64,000 bases of DNA from JAFECT01 sp036501825 (GTDB taxonomy: Bacteria; Pseudomonadota; Alphaproteobacteria; Caulobacterales; Caulobacteraceae): contig DASXZP010000036.1 of assembly GCA_036501825.1 (NCBI GenBank), positions 806,001 through 870,000 on the forward strand, written 5' to 3'. The translations under genes were made by a program, and so were the position numbers. The notes below the pieces were generated by a model. That model saw nothing but the letters and a program-made list of their open reading frames with translations. It ran no database searches and was not told the DNA's origin. Positions 35,886 to 43,989 of this stretch are shown here, in pieces (position 1 is the stretch's first letter; every line of letters begins with the position of its first letter).

Positions 35886-36266
35886 GTGCTTTTCCTTATC
35901 AACGACACGGTCTTCGAGTTCGAGGCGCGCGACATCGTCCCGCCGCTGGACGCCCAGCGGTTCGCGGCGGTCAGCCTCGGGTACGTGATCCAGCTCGGCA
36001 AGGAACTCTACGCCGAGGAGCCCCTGCTGCACCGGGTCGCGCCCGAGCGCGCCCGCCGCCTGGCCGCCCTGCTGGCCATGAAGCAGCCCGACATCAACGC
36101 CGCCCTGTTCGTGGCCCCGGCCCAGTACTGCTCGCCGGACCAGGTGGGCACCCGGTTCTGCAACCTGGCCATCGAGGTCATGGCCTCGCTGCACACCCAG
36201 AACCAGCAGGGGGCCTTGGACGCCGTCGTCGCCGACCGCGAGGTCTGGCGCCGCCTGGCGGCCTGA
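35886..36266 (+). CDS. Conserved-looking small protein of unknown function
   Basis: This protein of about 126 residues starts at GTG 35886 (reading MLFLINDTVFEFEARDIVPP). An ATG at 35823 is in frame but would add a low-complexity leader. The body is helical (RFAAVSLGYVIQLGKELYAEE, ARRLAALLAMKQPDINAALF) with cysteines in AQYCSP and RFCNLA. The codon pattern (strong G/C third positions) supports real coding. No membrane segment and no known domain are visible. Confidence 0.7.
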   Translation: MLFLINDTVFEFEARDIVPPLDAQRFAAVSLGYVIQLGKELYAEEPLLHRVAPERARRLAALLAMKQPDINAALFVAPAQYCSPDQVGTRFCNLAIEVMASLHTQNQQGALDAVVADREVWRRLAA

Positions 36267-36352
36267 CGTTTCAAAGGGCTTGGCCTTAAAGCAAACCGGT
36301 TGACGCCGGCCCTGGCGGGTGCGATTTCCGCGCCTGTATCCAGGAGACCCCG

Positions 36353-36463
36353 ATGTACGGCCGCGTCCTCAGCACCACCATCGTCGTCGTGCTCGCCGGC
36401 CTCGGCATCGCGATCAGCTGCGCGCTCGAGTGGGCGCTCCTGAAGGCCATCTTCCACTGGTGA
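36353..36463 (+). CDS. 36-residue single-helix membrane protein
   Basis: A short ORF, MYGRVLSTTIVVVLAGLGIA followed by ISCALEWALLKAIFHW and a TGA, is preceded by AGGAG at 36342-36346, an ideal Shine-Dalgarno distance. It has one membrane helix with a basic N-terminus. The length and sequence fit no small transporter subunit I know (KdpF was considered and does not match). It lies 86 bases after the previous gene and upstream of an inverted repeat. Confidence 0.6.
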   Translation: MYGRVLSTTIVVVLAGLGIAISCALEWALLKAIFHW

Positions 36464-36523
36464 GCCTGAGCCGGTTGCGCGGCTGATCCGGCCGCGCTAC
36501 GCCCGCCCGCCATGTCCAAACCC

Positions 36524-36549
36524 TCACGAGCACGGAACCGTGCTCGTGA
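36524..36549. other. Perfect 12-bp inverted repeat upstream of prfC
   Basis: TCACGAGCACGG and CCGTGCTCGTGA pair around AA, 23 bases before the prfC GTG. There is no T-run. It may end the upstream transcript, form a leader hairpin that hides the prfC start, or be an operator. Confidence 0.6.
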
Positions 36550-36571
36550 ATCCTGATATCGTAGGCGCGTC

Positions 36572-38194
36572 GTGACCGCAAAACCGGGAACCACTTTTGC
36601 GCAACGCGCCCTAGCCGCCGAAGCTGCGCGCCGGCGCACCTTCGCCATCATCTCGCACCCGGACGCCGGCAAGACGACCTTGACCGAGCACCTGCTGCTG
36701 GCCGGCGGCGCGATCCGGGCGGCGGGCGCGGTGCGCGCGCGCGGCGAGAACCGGCGCACCCGGTCGGACTGGATGAAGATCGAGCGCGAGCGGGGGATCT
36801 CGGTCTCCGCCTCGGTGATGACCTTCGAGCACGACAATCTGCTGTTCAACCTGCTCGACACGCCGGGCCACGAAGACTTCTCCGAGGACACCTACCGCAC
36901 CCTGACCGCCGCCGACGCCGCCGTGATGGTGCTCGACGCCGCCAAGGGCATCGAGCCGCAGACGCTGAAGCTGTTCGAGGTCTGCCGCCTGCGCGACATT
37001 CCGATCCTCACCTTCATCAACAAGATGGATCGCGAAGCGCTCGATCCCTACGCGCTGCTGGACGAGATCGGCGCCAAGCTCGCGCTGGATCCGGCGCCGC
37101 TTTACTGGCCGCAGGGGTCGGGCAACCGCTTCCGCGGCGTGATGGATCTCAGCGCGCAACGCTTCCTGCCCTTCACCAAGAAGTCGGCCACCGACGAGGA
37201 CCAGGGTCATCCGGAGGCCATCGCGCTGGACGCAGCGGGCGATTATCTCGACGAGGCAGAGCTGGCCGAGCTGTCCGACAACGTCGACCTGGTCAGCGGC
37301 GCGTCCAAGCCGTTCGAGCTGCAGTCCTTCCTCGAAGGCCACATGACGCCGGTGTTCTTCGGCACGGCCCTGCGCCATTTCGGCGTCAACGAACTGCTGT
37401 CGGCGCTGGGCCGTTTTGCGCCGCCGCCGGAGCCGACACCGGTCGATCGTTCCGGCGCCGAGAGCGAGATCGCGCCCGGCGACAGCGAAGTCACCGGCTT
37501 CGTGTTCAAGGTCCAGGCCAATATGGACCCCAACCACCGCGACCGCATCGCCATGCTGCGCCTGTGTTCGGGGCGATTTGCGCGCGGCATGAAGCTGAAG
37601 GTGCAGAACACCGGGCGTCAGCTGTCGGTGAACGCGCCGATCATGTTCTTCGCCTCCGACCGCGAACTGGCGGAAGAGGCCTACGCCGGCGACGTGATCG
37701 GCATTCCCAACCACGGCGTGCTGCGCGTCGGCGACAGCCTGTCGGAAACCGGCGTGCTGCGCTTTGCAGGCCTGCCCAACTTCGCGCCGGAAATCCTGCA
37801 GCGCGTACGCGTGAAGGATCCGCTGAAGGCCAAGCATCTGAAGAAGGCGCTCGAAGGTCTCGCGGAAGAGGGCGTGACCCAGTTGTTCCGCCCTACCCAC
37901 GGGTCGGACTTCATCGTCGGCGCGGTGGGCCAGCTTCAGTTCGAGGTCATGGCCGACCGCCTGGCCAACGAATACCAGCTCGAGGTCATCTTCGAACCCA
38001 GCCCCTTCGCGGAGGCGCGCTGGCTGAGCGGCGACCGCGCCGAGATCGAAAGCTTCATCGACAAGCACAAGACCGCGATCGCCCAGGACATCGACGGCCG
38101 TTCGGTGTTCCTGGCCAAGTCCGCCTGGGAGACCGGCTACGTCGCCGAGCGCTACCCCAACGTGACCTTCCTGAAGACCCGCGAACGCGGCTAG
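36572..38194 (+). CDS. prfC: Peptide chain release factor 3
   Basis: This 540-residue translational GTPase recycles RF1/RF2 after termination. G1 is SHPDAGKTTLTEH, followed by the RF3-specific RTRSDWMKIERERGISVSAS (G2), DTPGHEDFSEDTYRTL (G3) and NKMDRE (G4). The C-terminal part has MDPNHRDRIAMLRLCSGRF, GVTQLFRPTHGSDFIVGAVG and QLQFEV. Length and order are normal for RF3. The start is GTG 36572. Confidence 0.97.
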   Translation: MTAKPGTTFAQRALAAEAARRRTFAIISHPDAGKTTLTEHLLLAGGAIRAAGAVRARGENRRTRSDWMKIERERGISVSASVMTFEHDNLLFNLLDTPGHEDFSEDTYRTLTAADAAVMVLDAAKGIEPQTLKLFEVCRLRDIPILTFINKMDREALDPYALLDEIGAKLALDPAPLYWPQGSGNRFRGVMDLSAQRFLPFTKKSATDEDQGHPEAIALDAAGDYLDEAELAELSDNVDLVSGASKPFELQSFLEGHMTPVFFGTALRHFGVNELLSALGRFAPPPEPTPVDRSGAESEIAPGDSEVTGFVFKVQANMDPNHRDRIAMLRLCSGRFARGMKLKVQNTGRQLSVNAPIMFFASDRELAEEAYAGDVIGIPNHGVLRVGDSLSETGVLRFAGLPNFAPEILQRVRVKDPLKAKHLKKALEGLAEEGVTQLFRPTHGSDFIVGAVGQLQFEVMADRLANEYQLEVIFEPSPFAEARWLSGDRAEIESFIDKHKTAIAQDIDGRSVFLAKSAWETGYVAERYPNVTFLKTRERG

Positions 38195-38311
38195 GCGAGA
38201 ATCACGCAGGATTTACGCCTTGGCGGTGAACCGCCGTCGCGGCGTCACGTTTGCTCTGTCCTCCACCCGAGCCCCGCGGACGTCCCGCGACGGGACGGTA
38301 AGGCCGAGGTC

Positions 38312-39640
38312 ATGTTCGAGTTTGGACGCGAGCTGAAGAAGGCGCTGGGCGCAGGCGACGCCCCCGGCGAACCCGACTCCAGCCTGTACGAGCTGCTCGA
38401 CATCCAGGCCCTGGCCGCCCAGGGCCGCTGCGGCGACATCGACGCCGGCCGCGTCTCGGCCAAGCATCCCTTCCCGATGTGGCTCAGGTCCGCCGCGATC
38501 TGGCGCGAGCATGCGCGCCGCACCGGCGATGTTCTGGCGCTGCGCCGCGCCGCCGCCGCCGCGGTGTCCGCAGGCCGTAACGCCGCCAGCCAAGCCGAGC
38601 ACGCGCGCGCCGCCCTCGAACAGGCCCTGACCAGTCTTCTGGGCGCCGACCTCTACGGCGACGAGCAGCTCGACGCGGCGACGCGCAATTCGCTGAAGGT
38701 GGCCGCGGGCGCAGCCGCCGACGACATCGGCGCCGCCAAGATCGAACACGCTCACGCCCGGCTCGTCTCACGCGATGCGCTGGCGGCCGGCGACTATGGC
38801 AAGGCGCTGGAGGCGGCGGCGCTGTTCGACTGCGTCGTGCACCGGCTCGACGGCTTGGCGGCGGCAAGCAATTGCGAAACCGTGCGCTACGAGGCCAACC
38901 TCGCGCGTATCGAACGCGCCGACCTGCTCGCCAGCTTCGGCGCGCGCCTGCACGACGAGAAACTGCTCCGCCGCGTCGAGCTGAACATGGCGAGTTTGCT
39001 GAAGCAGGTCGACGGCGACAGCGCGCCGCTGTTGTGGGCCCGCGCCGCCGAGGTGCTGGGCGCGGCCGAAGTTGCGCTGGGCGAAATCCAGGGCCGGCCT
39101 GAAGCCATGGCCAAGGGCGCCGCGATCCTGACCACGGCGCTCGACCGTTTCACCCGCGACCACAGCCCGCTCGACTTTGCGCGGCTCAATCACGCGCTGG
39201 CGGTGGCGTTGCAGTCGCTGGGCGACGCGACGGAAAACCGCGGCGTCTATCTCGAGGCGGAAAACGCCTTCGACGCGGCGCTGACAGTGGTCGAAGGCAC
39301 GGCCTTGACCCTGCGCGCCACCACCGCCGCCAATCGCGCCGCCTGCCTCGCGCGCCGCGCCGAGCGCACCGGCGATCTCGGCGCGCTGTCGGTGGCCGAA
39401 ACCGCGTTCAAGGGCGAGGCGGCCAAGATCGATCCCGCCCACGACCCGGTCGGCTGGGCGGTGCTGCAGATCAATCTCGCGCGCATCTACGAAGCCCGCG
39501 CCGATCTGCTCGGCGGCTTCTCCAACCGCGACGCCGCGGTCTATGCCCTCGAGGAAGCCCGCGAGGTGTTCTGCGAACACGGCCTGAAATCCCTGGCCGA
39601 AAGCGCCGCCGCGGGGCTGGAGCGCGTGCGCGCCGCCTAG
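38312..39640 (+). CDS. TPR-like helical protein of unknown function
   Basis: This 442-residue, Ala-rich helical protein has repeating helix pairs resembling tetratricopeptide repeats (LWARAAEVLGAAEVALGE, DFARLNHALAVALQSLGD, TAANRAACLARRAERTGDLG, AVLQINLARIYEARADL). There is no signal peptide or membrane helix. I assign no function; scaffold roles are usual for such repeats. It starts at ATG 38312 and stands between prfC and a TonB-domain gene on the same strand, with gaps of 117 and 55 bases. Confidence 0.78.
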   Translation: MFEFGRELKKALGAGDAPGEPDSSLYELLDIQALAAQGRCGDIDAGRVSAKHPFPMWLRSAAIWREHARRTGDVLALRRAAAAAVSAGRNAASQAEHARAALEQALTSLLGADLYGDEQLDAATRNSLKVAAGAAADDIGAAKIEHAHARLVSRDALAAGDYGKALEAAALFDCVVHRLDGLAAASNCETVRYEANLARIERADLLASFGARLHDEKLLRRVELNMASLLKQVDGDSAPLLWARAAEVLGAAEVALGEIQGRPEAMAKGAAILTTALDRFTRDHSPLDFARLNHALAVALQSLGDATENRGVYLEAENAFDAALTVVEGTALTLRATTAANRAACLARRAERTGDLGALSVAETAFKGEAAKIDPAHDPVGWAVLQINLARIYEARADLLGGFSNRDAAVYALEEAREVFCEHGLKSLAESAAAGLERVRAA

Positions 39641-39695
39641 GCCTGACGCAACCTGTCGTTTTGGGCTAAGCTCCCCTCAGTTAGGGGGATTGTTC

Positions 39696-40742
39696 ATGTC
39701 ACGCTCGCTGTGCGCGTCAGCGCTTCTTTTTGCCGTCGTTCTCGCAGCCGGGCCGGCGCTCGCCGCACCGCCGCCGCCCAACCCGCCGCCCGGCGATGTC
39801 GTCACCAATCCGAACTGGGTGCGAAAGCCGGACCCGGAGCAGCTGCTCGCGGTCTTTCCGAAGAAAGCATTGCAAAAAGGCAGCGCGGGCAAGGCCACGA
39901 TTGAATGCGAAGTGGCGGTCGATGGTCTGCTGCGCGCGTGCCGGGTGATCAGTGAATCGCCCCCTGGTATGGACTTTGGTCTCGCAGCGATTTCGCTCAC
40001 GCCGCAGTTTCGCTTCAAGCCAGCGACGCGGAATGGCGTTCCTTTCCCCGCCAAGGTCATGATCCCGATCAACTGGGACGCGCCTGGCATGAGCTCGAAT
40101 GAAGGCCCCGCGGTGATCACCAATCCGCTTTGGGCCGAGGCGCCGACCCACGCGGACCTTCGCGCGGCCTATCCGAAGGGCCGCAAGGACGGCGGTTCGG
40201 TATTCATGTCCTGCTTCCTGATGAAAAGTGGCGCTCTGCGTGACTGTCAGACGCAGACCTCGCCCGCCTTTCAAGGCGCCGCACTCAGGCTCGCGCGGAA
40301 GTTCCGCGTCGATGTGAGCAGCGCCGACCCCAAGCTGTTCCGCGACCCGGTCGAGGTGCATTTCGTCATCCATTTCAATCCGTCGGATGCTGCAGAGGGC
40401 GCCGTAGACGTCGTGGACAAGCCGAAGTGGACGCTGCTGCCGGCCCTGGAGGATTTCCGCAAGATCTTCCCGCAGGCGGCGCTGGCGAAGGGAATCAAAT
40501 CCGGACACGGCGTCGTCACCTGCACGGTGGCCGCAAACGGCGTCCTGGCTGGGTGCAGTGTGACGTCCGAGGATCCGCCCGGTCTCGGGTTCGGCGAAGC
40601 GGCGCTGAAGCTTTCAGCGACGTTCAGGCTCGATCCCTGGACCGAGGACGGCCGTCCGGTGGACGGCTCCCCGATGACCATTCCGATCAAGCTGGTTTAC
40701 CCGGACGACACGCCGGATAAGACCGCGGCGCCGAAGTCCTAG
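39696..40742 (+). CDS. Periplasmic protein with three TonB C-terminal-like domains
   Basis: This 348-residue protein has a signal peptide (SLCASALLFAVVLAAGPALA) and a Pro-rich linker (APPPPNPPPGD). Three TonB-C-like units follow at about 35-128, 135-230 and 238-335. Each carries a C-x10-C pair: Cys71/82, Cys173/184 and Cys276/287. Units 1 and 3 keep the SE[SD]PPGxxFG signature, while unit 2 is degenerate (TSPAFQGAALRLARKF). There is no membrane anchor. It is a paralogue of the proteins at 24690 and 25358, with a different module layout. Its stop overlaps the convergent DUF2336 gene's stop inside CTAG. Confidence 0.82.
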   Translation: MSRSLCASALLFAVVLAAGPALAAPPPPNPPPGDVVTNPNWVRKPDPEQLLAVFPKKALQKGSAGKATIECEVAVDGLLRACRVISESPPGMDFGLAAISLTPQFRFKPATRNGVPFPAKVMIPINWDAPGMSSNEGPAVITNPLWAEAPTHADLRAAYPKGRKDGGSVFMSCFLMKSGALRDCQTQTSPAFQGAALRLARKFRVDVSSADPKLFRDPVEVHFVIHFNPSDAAEGAVDVVDKPKWTLLPALEDFRKIFPQAALAKGIKSGHGVVTCTVAANGVLAGCSVTSEDPPGLGFGEAALKLSATFRLDPWTEDGRPVDGSPMTIPIKLVYPDDTPDKTAAPKS

Positions 40743-41827
40743 GCGGCCAGGTCCGTCGACTGGCGGCGCATGCGCCAGAAGCGCAGGGTGCGCATGGCGG
40801 TTTCGCGCGGCAGTTCGCCGTAGAGCCGCCCGTACTCCTGGGCGCGACCGAGCGCATCCGAACCGTGGCCGAGCAGGACCACCGCATAGGTGAGGAACAG
40901 CGCCTTATCCAGGTCCGCCGCCTTGCAGACGATGGCCAGGCCGTCGAGCTGTTTCGATTCGACGATGCGCTTGGCGGTGAAGAAATCGATGTCGGCAAGC
41001 TGCGCCAGCGCCACCAGCACGTGGGTCATGCCGCCTGAGCGCAGGAAGCGCGCCAGCACCGTGGGCGTCAGTTCGCCCGCCGCGCGCAGCTCGGAGATAT
41101 AGGCCTCGGCCTGATTGTAGTCCGGCGGCAGGGCGCCGTCCTTGGACGCGACGCGGTTGCGGCCCGCGGCCAGGGCCTGCTCCAGCAGCGCGGGGTCGAG
41201 CCTGGCGTTTTCTTCCAGGATGCGCTGGCGCAGCTGCAGCTCGACGACGAAGTACATCTCGTTCAGCAGGTCCGCGGGCAGATTGGCGCGGCCGACCACG
41301 GCTTCGTGCAGCGCCGGATTGGCCTGGGCGCGTTCGACCGCTGCTTCCGAGGCGCCGCGCGACAGCTTGGCGCCGTCGTTGCGCAGAAGCACGTTTAAGG
41401 TGTCATCGTCGCCGCGATCGACGATCACGTCGGCGATCGCTTCGGGCACATCGGCGCGTTCGGAGACGGCGCGCAGGTGGTCCTGACCCTTGGTCTTGAC
41501 CACGTGCAGCAGGTCGCTCTCGCTCAGCACCGGCGAGCGCTTCAGGATCGGCCCCGCTACGTCGGCGGTGTCGTTGGCCAGGGTGAAGATCAGCCGCCGC
41601 GGCGCCACCGACGCGTCGGCAAAGCGGGCGGACAGGGCGGCGCGCACCGCCTCTTCCATCTCGCTCGACAGTTGGGTCAGCACGGCGTCGAACAGCGCCA
41701 TCTCGGCCGGGCTGGTCGCCGGTTGGCCGAAGTACATGTTGGTCAGTTCGCGCAGCAGCTCGCGGCGCTTGGCGCTCGATGGCTCCTGGGCGAGGGAGAT
41801 CAGATCGTGAAGGCGCGAGGAACTCAT
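40739..41827 (-). CDS. DUF2336 family protein, second copy
   Basis: This 362-residue helical-repeat protein has the family pattern: PAEMALFDAVLTQLSSEMEEAVRAALSARFA, then SDLLHVVKTKGQDHLRAVSERADVPEAIADVIVDRGDDD. It has no signal peptide. The C-terminal 100 residues contain ARFLRSGGMTHVLVALAQLADIDFFTAKRIVE, a part well conserved in the family. It starts seven bases after the stop of the proline-rich secreted protein gene, suggesting an operon of the two. It is a distant paralogue of the protein at 28522-29745. Confidence 0.85.
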   Translation of the reverse strand: MSSSRLHDLISLAQEPSSAKRRELLRELTNMYFGQPATSPAEMALFDAVLTQLSSEMEEAVRAALSARFADASVAPRRLIFTLANDTADVAGPILKRSPVLSESDLLHVVKTKGQDHLRAVSERADVPEAIADVIVDRGDDDTLNVLLRNDGAKLSRGASEAAVERAQANPALHEAVVGRANLPADLLNEMYFVVELQLRQRILEENARLDPALLEQALAAGRNRVASKDGALPPDYNQAEAYISELRAAGELTPTVLARFLRSGGMTHVLVALAQLADIDFFTAKRIVESKQLDGLAIVCKAADLDKALFLTYAVVLLGHGSDALGRAQEYGRLYGELPRETAMRTLRFWRMRRQSTDLAA

Positions 41828-41834
41828 GGGCGTA

Positions 41835-42398
41835 TCAGCCGGCTCCGCCGTCGCTGTCACCGTCGTCGTCATCGGCGTCGTCGTGGTGCGACCGCTCCGC
41901 GTCGTCCTTGGCCTGCTTGCTCGCCTTGTTCGCCTTGTCGACGTCGCCGACGGGCAGGTGGTCGAGATAGACCGGCGCGGGGATGGCGATGTGATCGGGT
42001 TGTTCGCCGTAGTCGCGGGCCAGCGAATAGCGGCGTGCGCGATCCTGGATGGCCGGCGCGGCGGATGCGACCACCGCGACCGCAGGCGTCGCGGCGCTGG
42101 CGGCGGCGACCGGCACAGGCGGCGGCGCGTCGTAGATGGACGTCGGTGTGAAGGTCTGGGGCGTGAAGGTCTGGGGCGCAAAGGTCTGGGGCGGCGCGGC
42201 GACCGCGACCACAGGCTCGGGTGCGACACCTTGTGCAGCGGGCTCGGGCGCGGCTTGCGGCGCCATGACCGGCGTGGCCGGTTGCGGATGCGACTTGCCG
42301 GGCCAGTCGAGGTACTTCACCGGCGTCTGTGCGTCGGCGGCGCCCGAGGTGGTGAACACCCAGAGAAGCGCAGAGAAGATGACAAAAAGCGCGCGCAT
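41835..42398 (-). CDS. Exported Pro/Ala-rich protein with short tandem repeats
   Basis: This 187-residue protein has a signal peptide (RALFVIFSALLWVFTTSGAADA). The mature part is low in complexity: Pro/Ala-rich with the repeat TFAPQ-TFTPQ-TFTPT, a central YSLARDYGEQPDHI segment, and a highly acidic tail (HHDDADDDDGDSDGGAG). The DNA behind the repeats shows 15-bp near-identical units around 42148-42190. No domain is recognised. It probably forms an operon with the DUF2336 gene downstream. A PQ-rich stretch could span periplasm or cell wall, which is inference. Confidence 0.72.
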   Translation of the reverse strand: MRALFVIFSALLWVFTTSGAADAQTPVKYLDWPGKSHPQPATPVMAPQAAPEPAAQGVAPEPVVAVAAPPQTFAPQTFTPQTFTPTSIYDAPPPVPVAAASAATPAVAVVASAAPAIQDRARRYSLARDYGEQPDHIAIPAPVYLDHLPVGDVDKANKASKQAKDDAERSHHDDADDDDGDSDGGAG

Positions 42399-42444
42399 GG
42401 CCGGCCATCCCCGAAACTCGTCTGCGCAGAGTAAGAAATCCGGC

Positions 42445-43230
42445 TTAACCGGGGCCTAACGCGGTGCGTTTTCCCCAACGCTGCAAAGCTTTCCTCTCGA
42501 ATATGCTGAGCAATAGGTTAAGGGCGAGCGCCATCGCTACCAGCACAACCAAGGCTGCGATCATGTCGGCGATCTGCAGCCGGTGCTGCGCCTCGACGAT
42601 GCGCCATGCCAGGCCTTGGGTCTGGCCGGAACCGGCGACGAACTCCGCCACCACCGCGCCGACGATGGAAAGGCCGAGGCCTACGCGGTGCCCCTCGATG
42701 ACGAAGGGGATGGATGAGGGCAGGCGCAGCTTGAACAGCCGTTGCAGGGGCGTGGCCTGATAGAGGTCGAAGAGCCGCTCCAGATCCGGGTCCGCGGATT
42801 TGAGCCCGGTCAGCACCCCCGAGAAGATCGGGAAGAAGGCGATGATCGCCGCCAGCCCCACGACGGCCCGCATGGCATGGTCGAGGCCGGCCCACACCTG
42901 GAAGAGCGGCGCGAGCGCCATCACCGGCGTCACCTGCAGGGTCAAGGCGATCGGCCGCACCGCCCGCTCGAACAGACCGTTGAGCGCCGACCCGAGCGCG
43001 AAGGCGCAGGCGGTCGCACTGGCGAACACGAGCGCCAGCAGCGCCATGACGAAGGTGTTCCAGGCGGATTGCAGCAGCACGGGCCAGCGCGCGATCAGCG
43101 CGGCGACCACGTCGGTCGGCTTGGGCAGGAAAAAGGCCGGCACGTCGAAGGCCGTGCAGGCGGCCTGCCACAGTCCCAGCAGCACCGCGATCAGCACCAG
43201 GGGTGCGGCGATGTCGATCAGGCGCCTCAT
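42445..43230 (-). CDS. ABC transporter permease (NitT/TauT/SsuC family)
   Basis: This 261-residue protein has about six membrane helices and the BPD_transp_1 fold. FFLPKPTDVVAALI near the start and the EAA loop (FDLYQATPLQRLFKLRLPSSIPFVIEGHRVGLG) are typical of SsuC/TauC/ThiX permeases. The ATG at 43230 overlaps the stop of the ATPase gene by four bases; longer open frames upstream are shadows of that gene. It forms an operon with the ATPase and the binding protein. Confidence 0.93.
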   Translation of the reverse strand: MRRLIDIAAPLVLIAVLLGLWQAACTAFDVPAFFLPKPTDVVAALIARWPVLLQSAWNTFVMALLALVFASATACAFALGSALNGLFERAVRPIALTLQVTPVMALAPLFQVWAGLDHAMRAVVGLAAIIAFFPIFSGVLTGLKSADPDLERLFDLYQATPLQRLFKLRLPSSIPFVIEGHRVGLGLSIVGAVVAEFVAGSGQTQGLAWRIVEAQHRLQIADMIAALVVLVAMALALNLLLSIFERKALQRWGKRTALGPG

Positions 43231-43979
43231 GCGGCGTGACCCATGGCGCCGGCGAGCGCGTGGGCGATGGCTTCGGCCGTCTCGCGAAAGTCGGGGGTCG
43301 CGCGAAAGCCGGGCGGGCGTGGGATTGGGCCGCGCGTGTCGATCTCGGCGGCGGTGCGGCCGGGGCCTGGGGTCATGACCACCACGCGTTCGGCGAGGTA
43401 GGCGGCTTCTTCCACGTCGTGGGTGACGAACAGGATGGCGGGCTTCGACTGCGACCACAGCCGGTGCACATCCTCGATCAGGCCGCGCCGCGTGACGCTG
43501 TCGAGCGCGGCGAACGGCTCGTCGAGCAACAGCAGCTTCGGCTCGGTGACGATGGCGCGGGTGAGCGACACGCGCATGGCCATGCCGCCGGAAAGCTGGT
43601 CGGGCCGCGCATCGCCCACATCGCCCAGACCGACACGCGCGAGCGCAACTTTCGCCCGTTCACACCGCTCGTGCTCAGCCACGCCGGCGAGATCAAGGGG
43701 CAGGGCGACGTTGGTCAGGGCGCTCGCCCAGGGGATCAGCGTCGGCGCCTGGAACACCAGCGAGGTTTCGCCCCGCGCCAGGTGGCGCGACACGGTTCCG
43801 CGGGTCGGCTGCTCAAGGCCGGCGAACAGGCGCAACGCCGTCGATTTGCCGCAGCCGGAGGGTCCGGTCAGGGCAACGATCTCGCCCGGCTTCAGGGAAA
43901 GCGAGAACGGACCGAGCGCACGGCCGCGGCGGGGATAGTCGACCTCGGCGTCGGTGAGCGCGGCGAGGGGTTCGGCCAT
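43227..43979 (-). CDS. ABC transporter ATPase (NitT/TauT/SsuB family)
   Basis: This 250-residue ATPase has Walker A GPSGCGKST, Q-loop VFQAPTLIPWASALTNV, signature LSGGMAMRVSLTRAI, Walker B LLLLDEPFAALD and the H-loop THDVEEAAYLAERV. RVVVMTPGPGR is the usual form in the SsuB/TauB/ThiZ group. It lies between the binding-protein and permease genes, 10 bases after the first and overlapping the second. Confidence 0.95.
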   Translation of the reverse strand: MAEPLAALTDAEVDYPRRGRALGPFSLSLKPGEIVALTGPSGCGKSTALRLFAGLEQPTRGTVSRHLARGETSLVFQAPTLIPWASALTNVALPLDLAGVAEHERCERAKVALARVGLGDVGDARPDQLSGGMAMRVSLTRAIVTEPKLLLLDEPFAALDSVTRRGLIEDVHRLWSQSKPAILFVTHDVEEAAYLAERVVVMTPGPGRTAAEIDTRGPIPRPPGFRATPDFRETAEAIAHALAGAMGHAA

Positions 43980-43989
43980 CGCGTCCGCG

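Noticed and set aside
36353..36463. Identification of the 36-residue protein as KdpF
   Set aside because: The sequence lacks the KdpF pattern and no kdpABC genes follow.
42445..43458. Extended permease reading frame starting at 43458
   Set aside because: The extra 76 residues are Arg-rich shadow of the ATPase gene; the ATGA overlap at 43227-43230 marks the true start.
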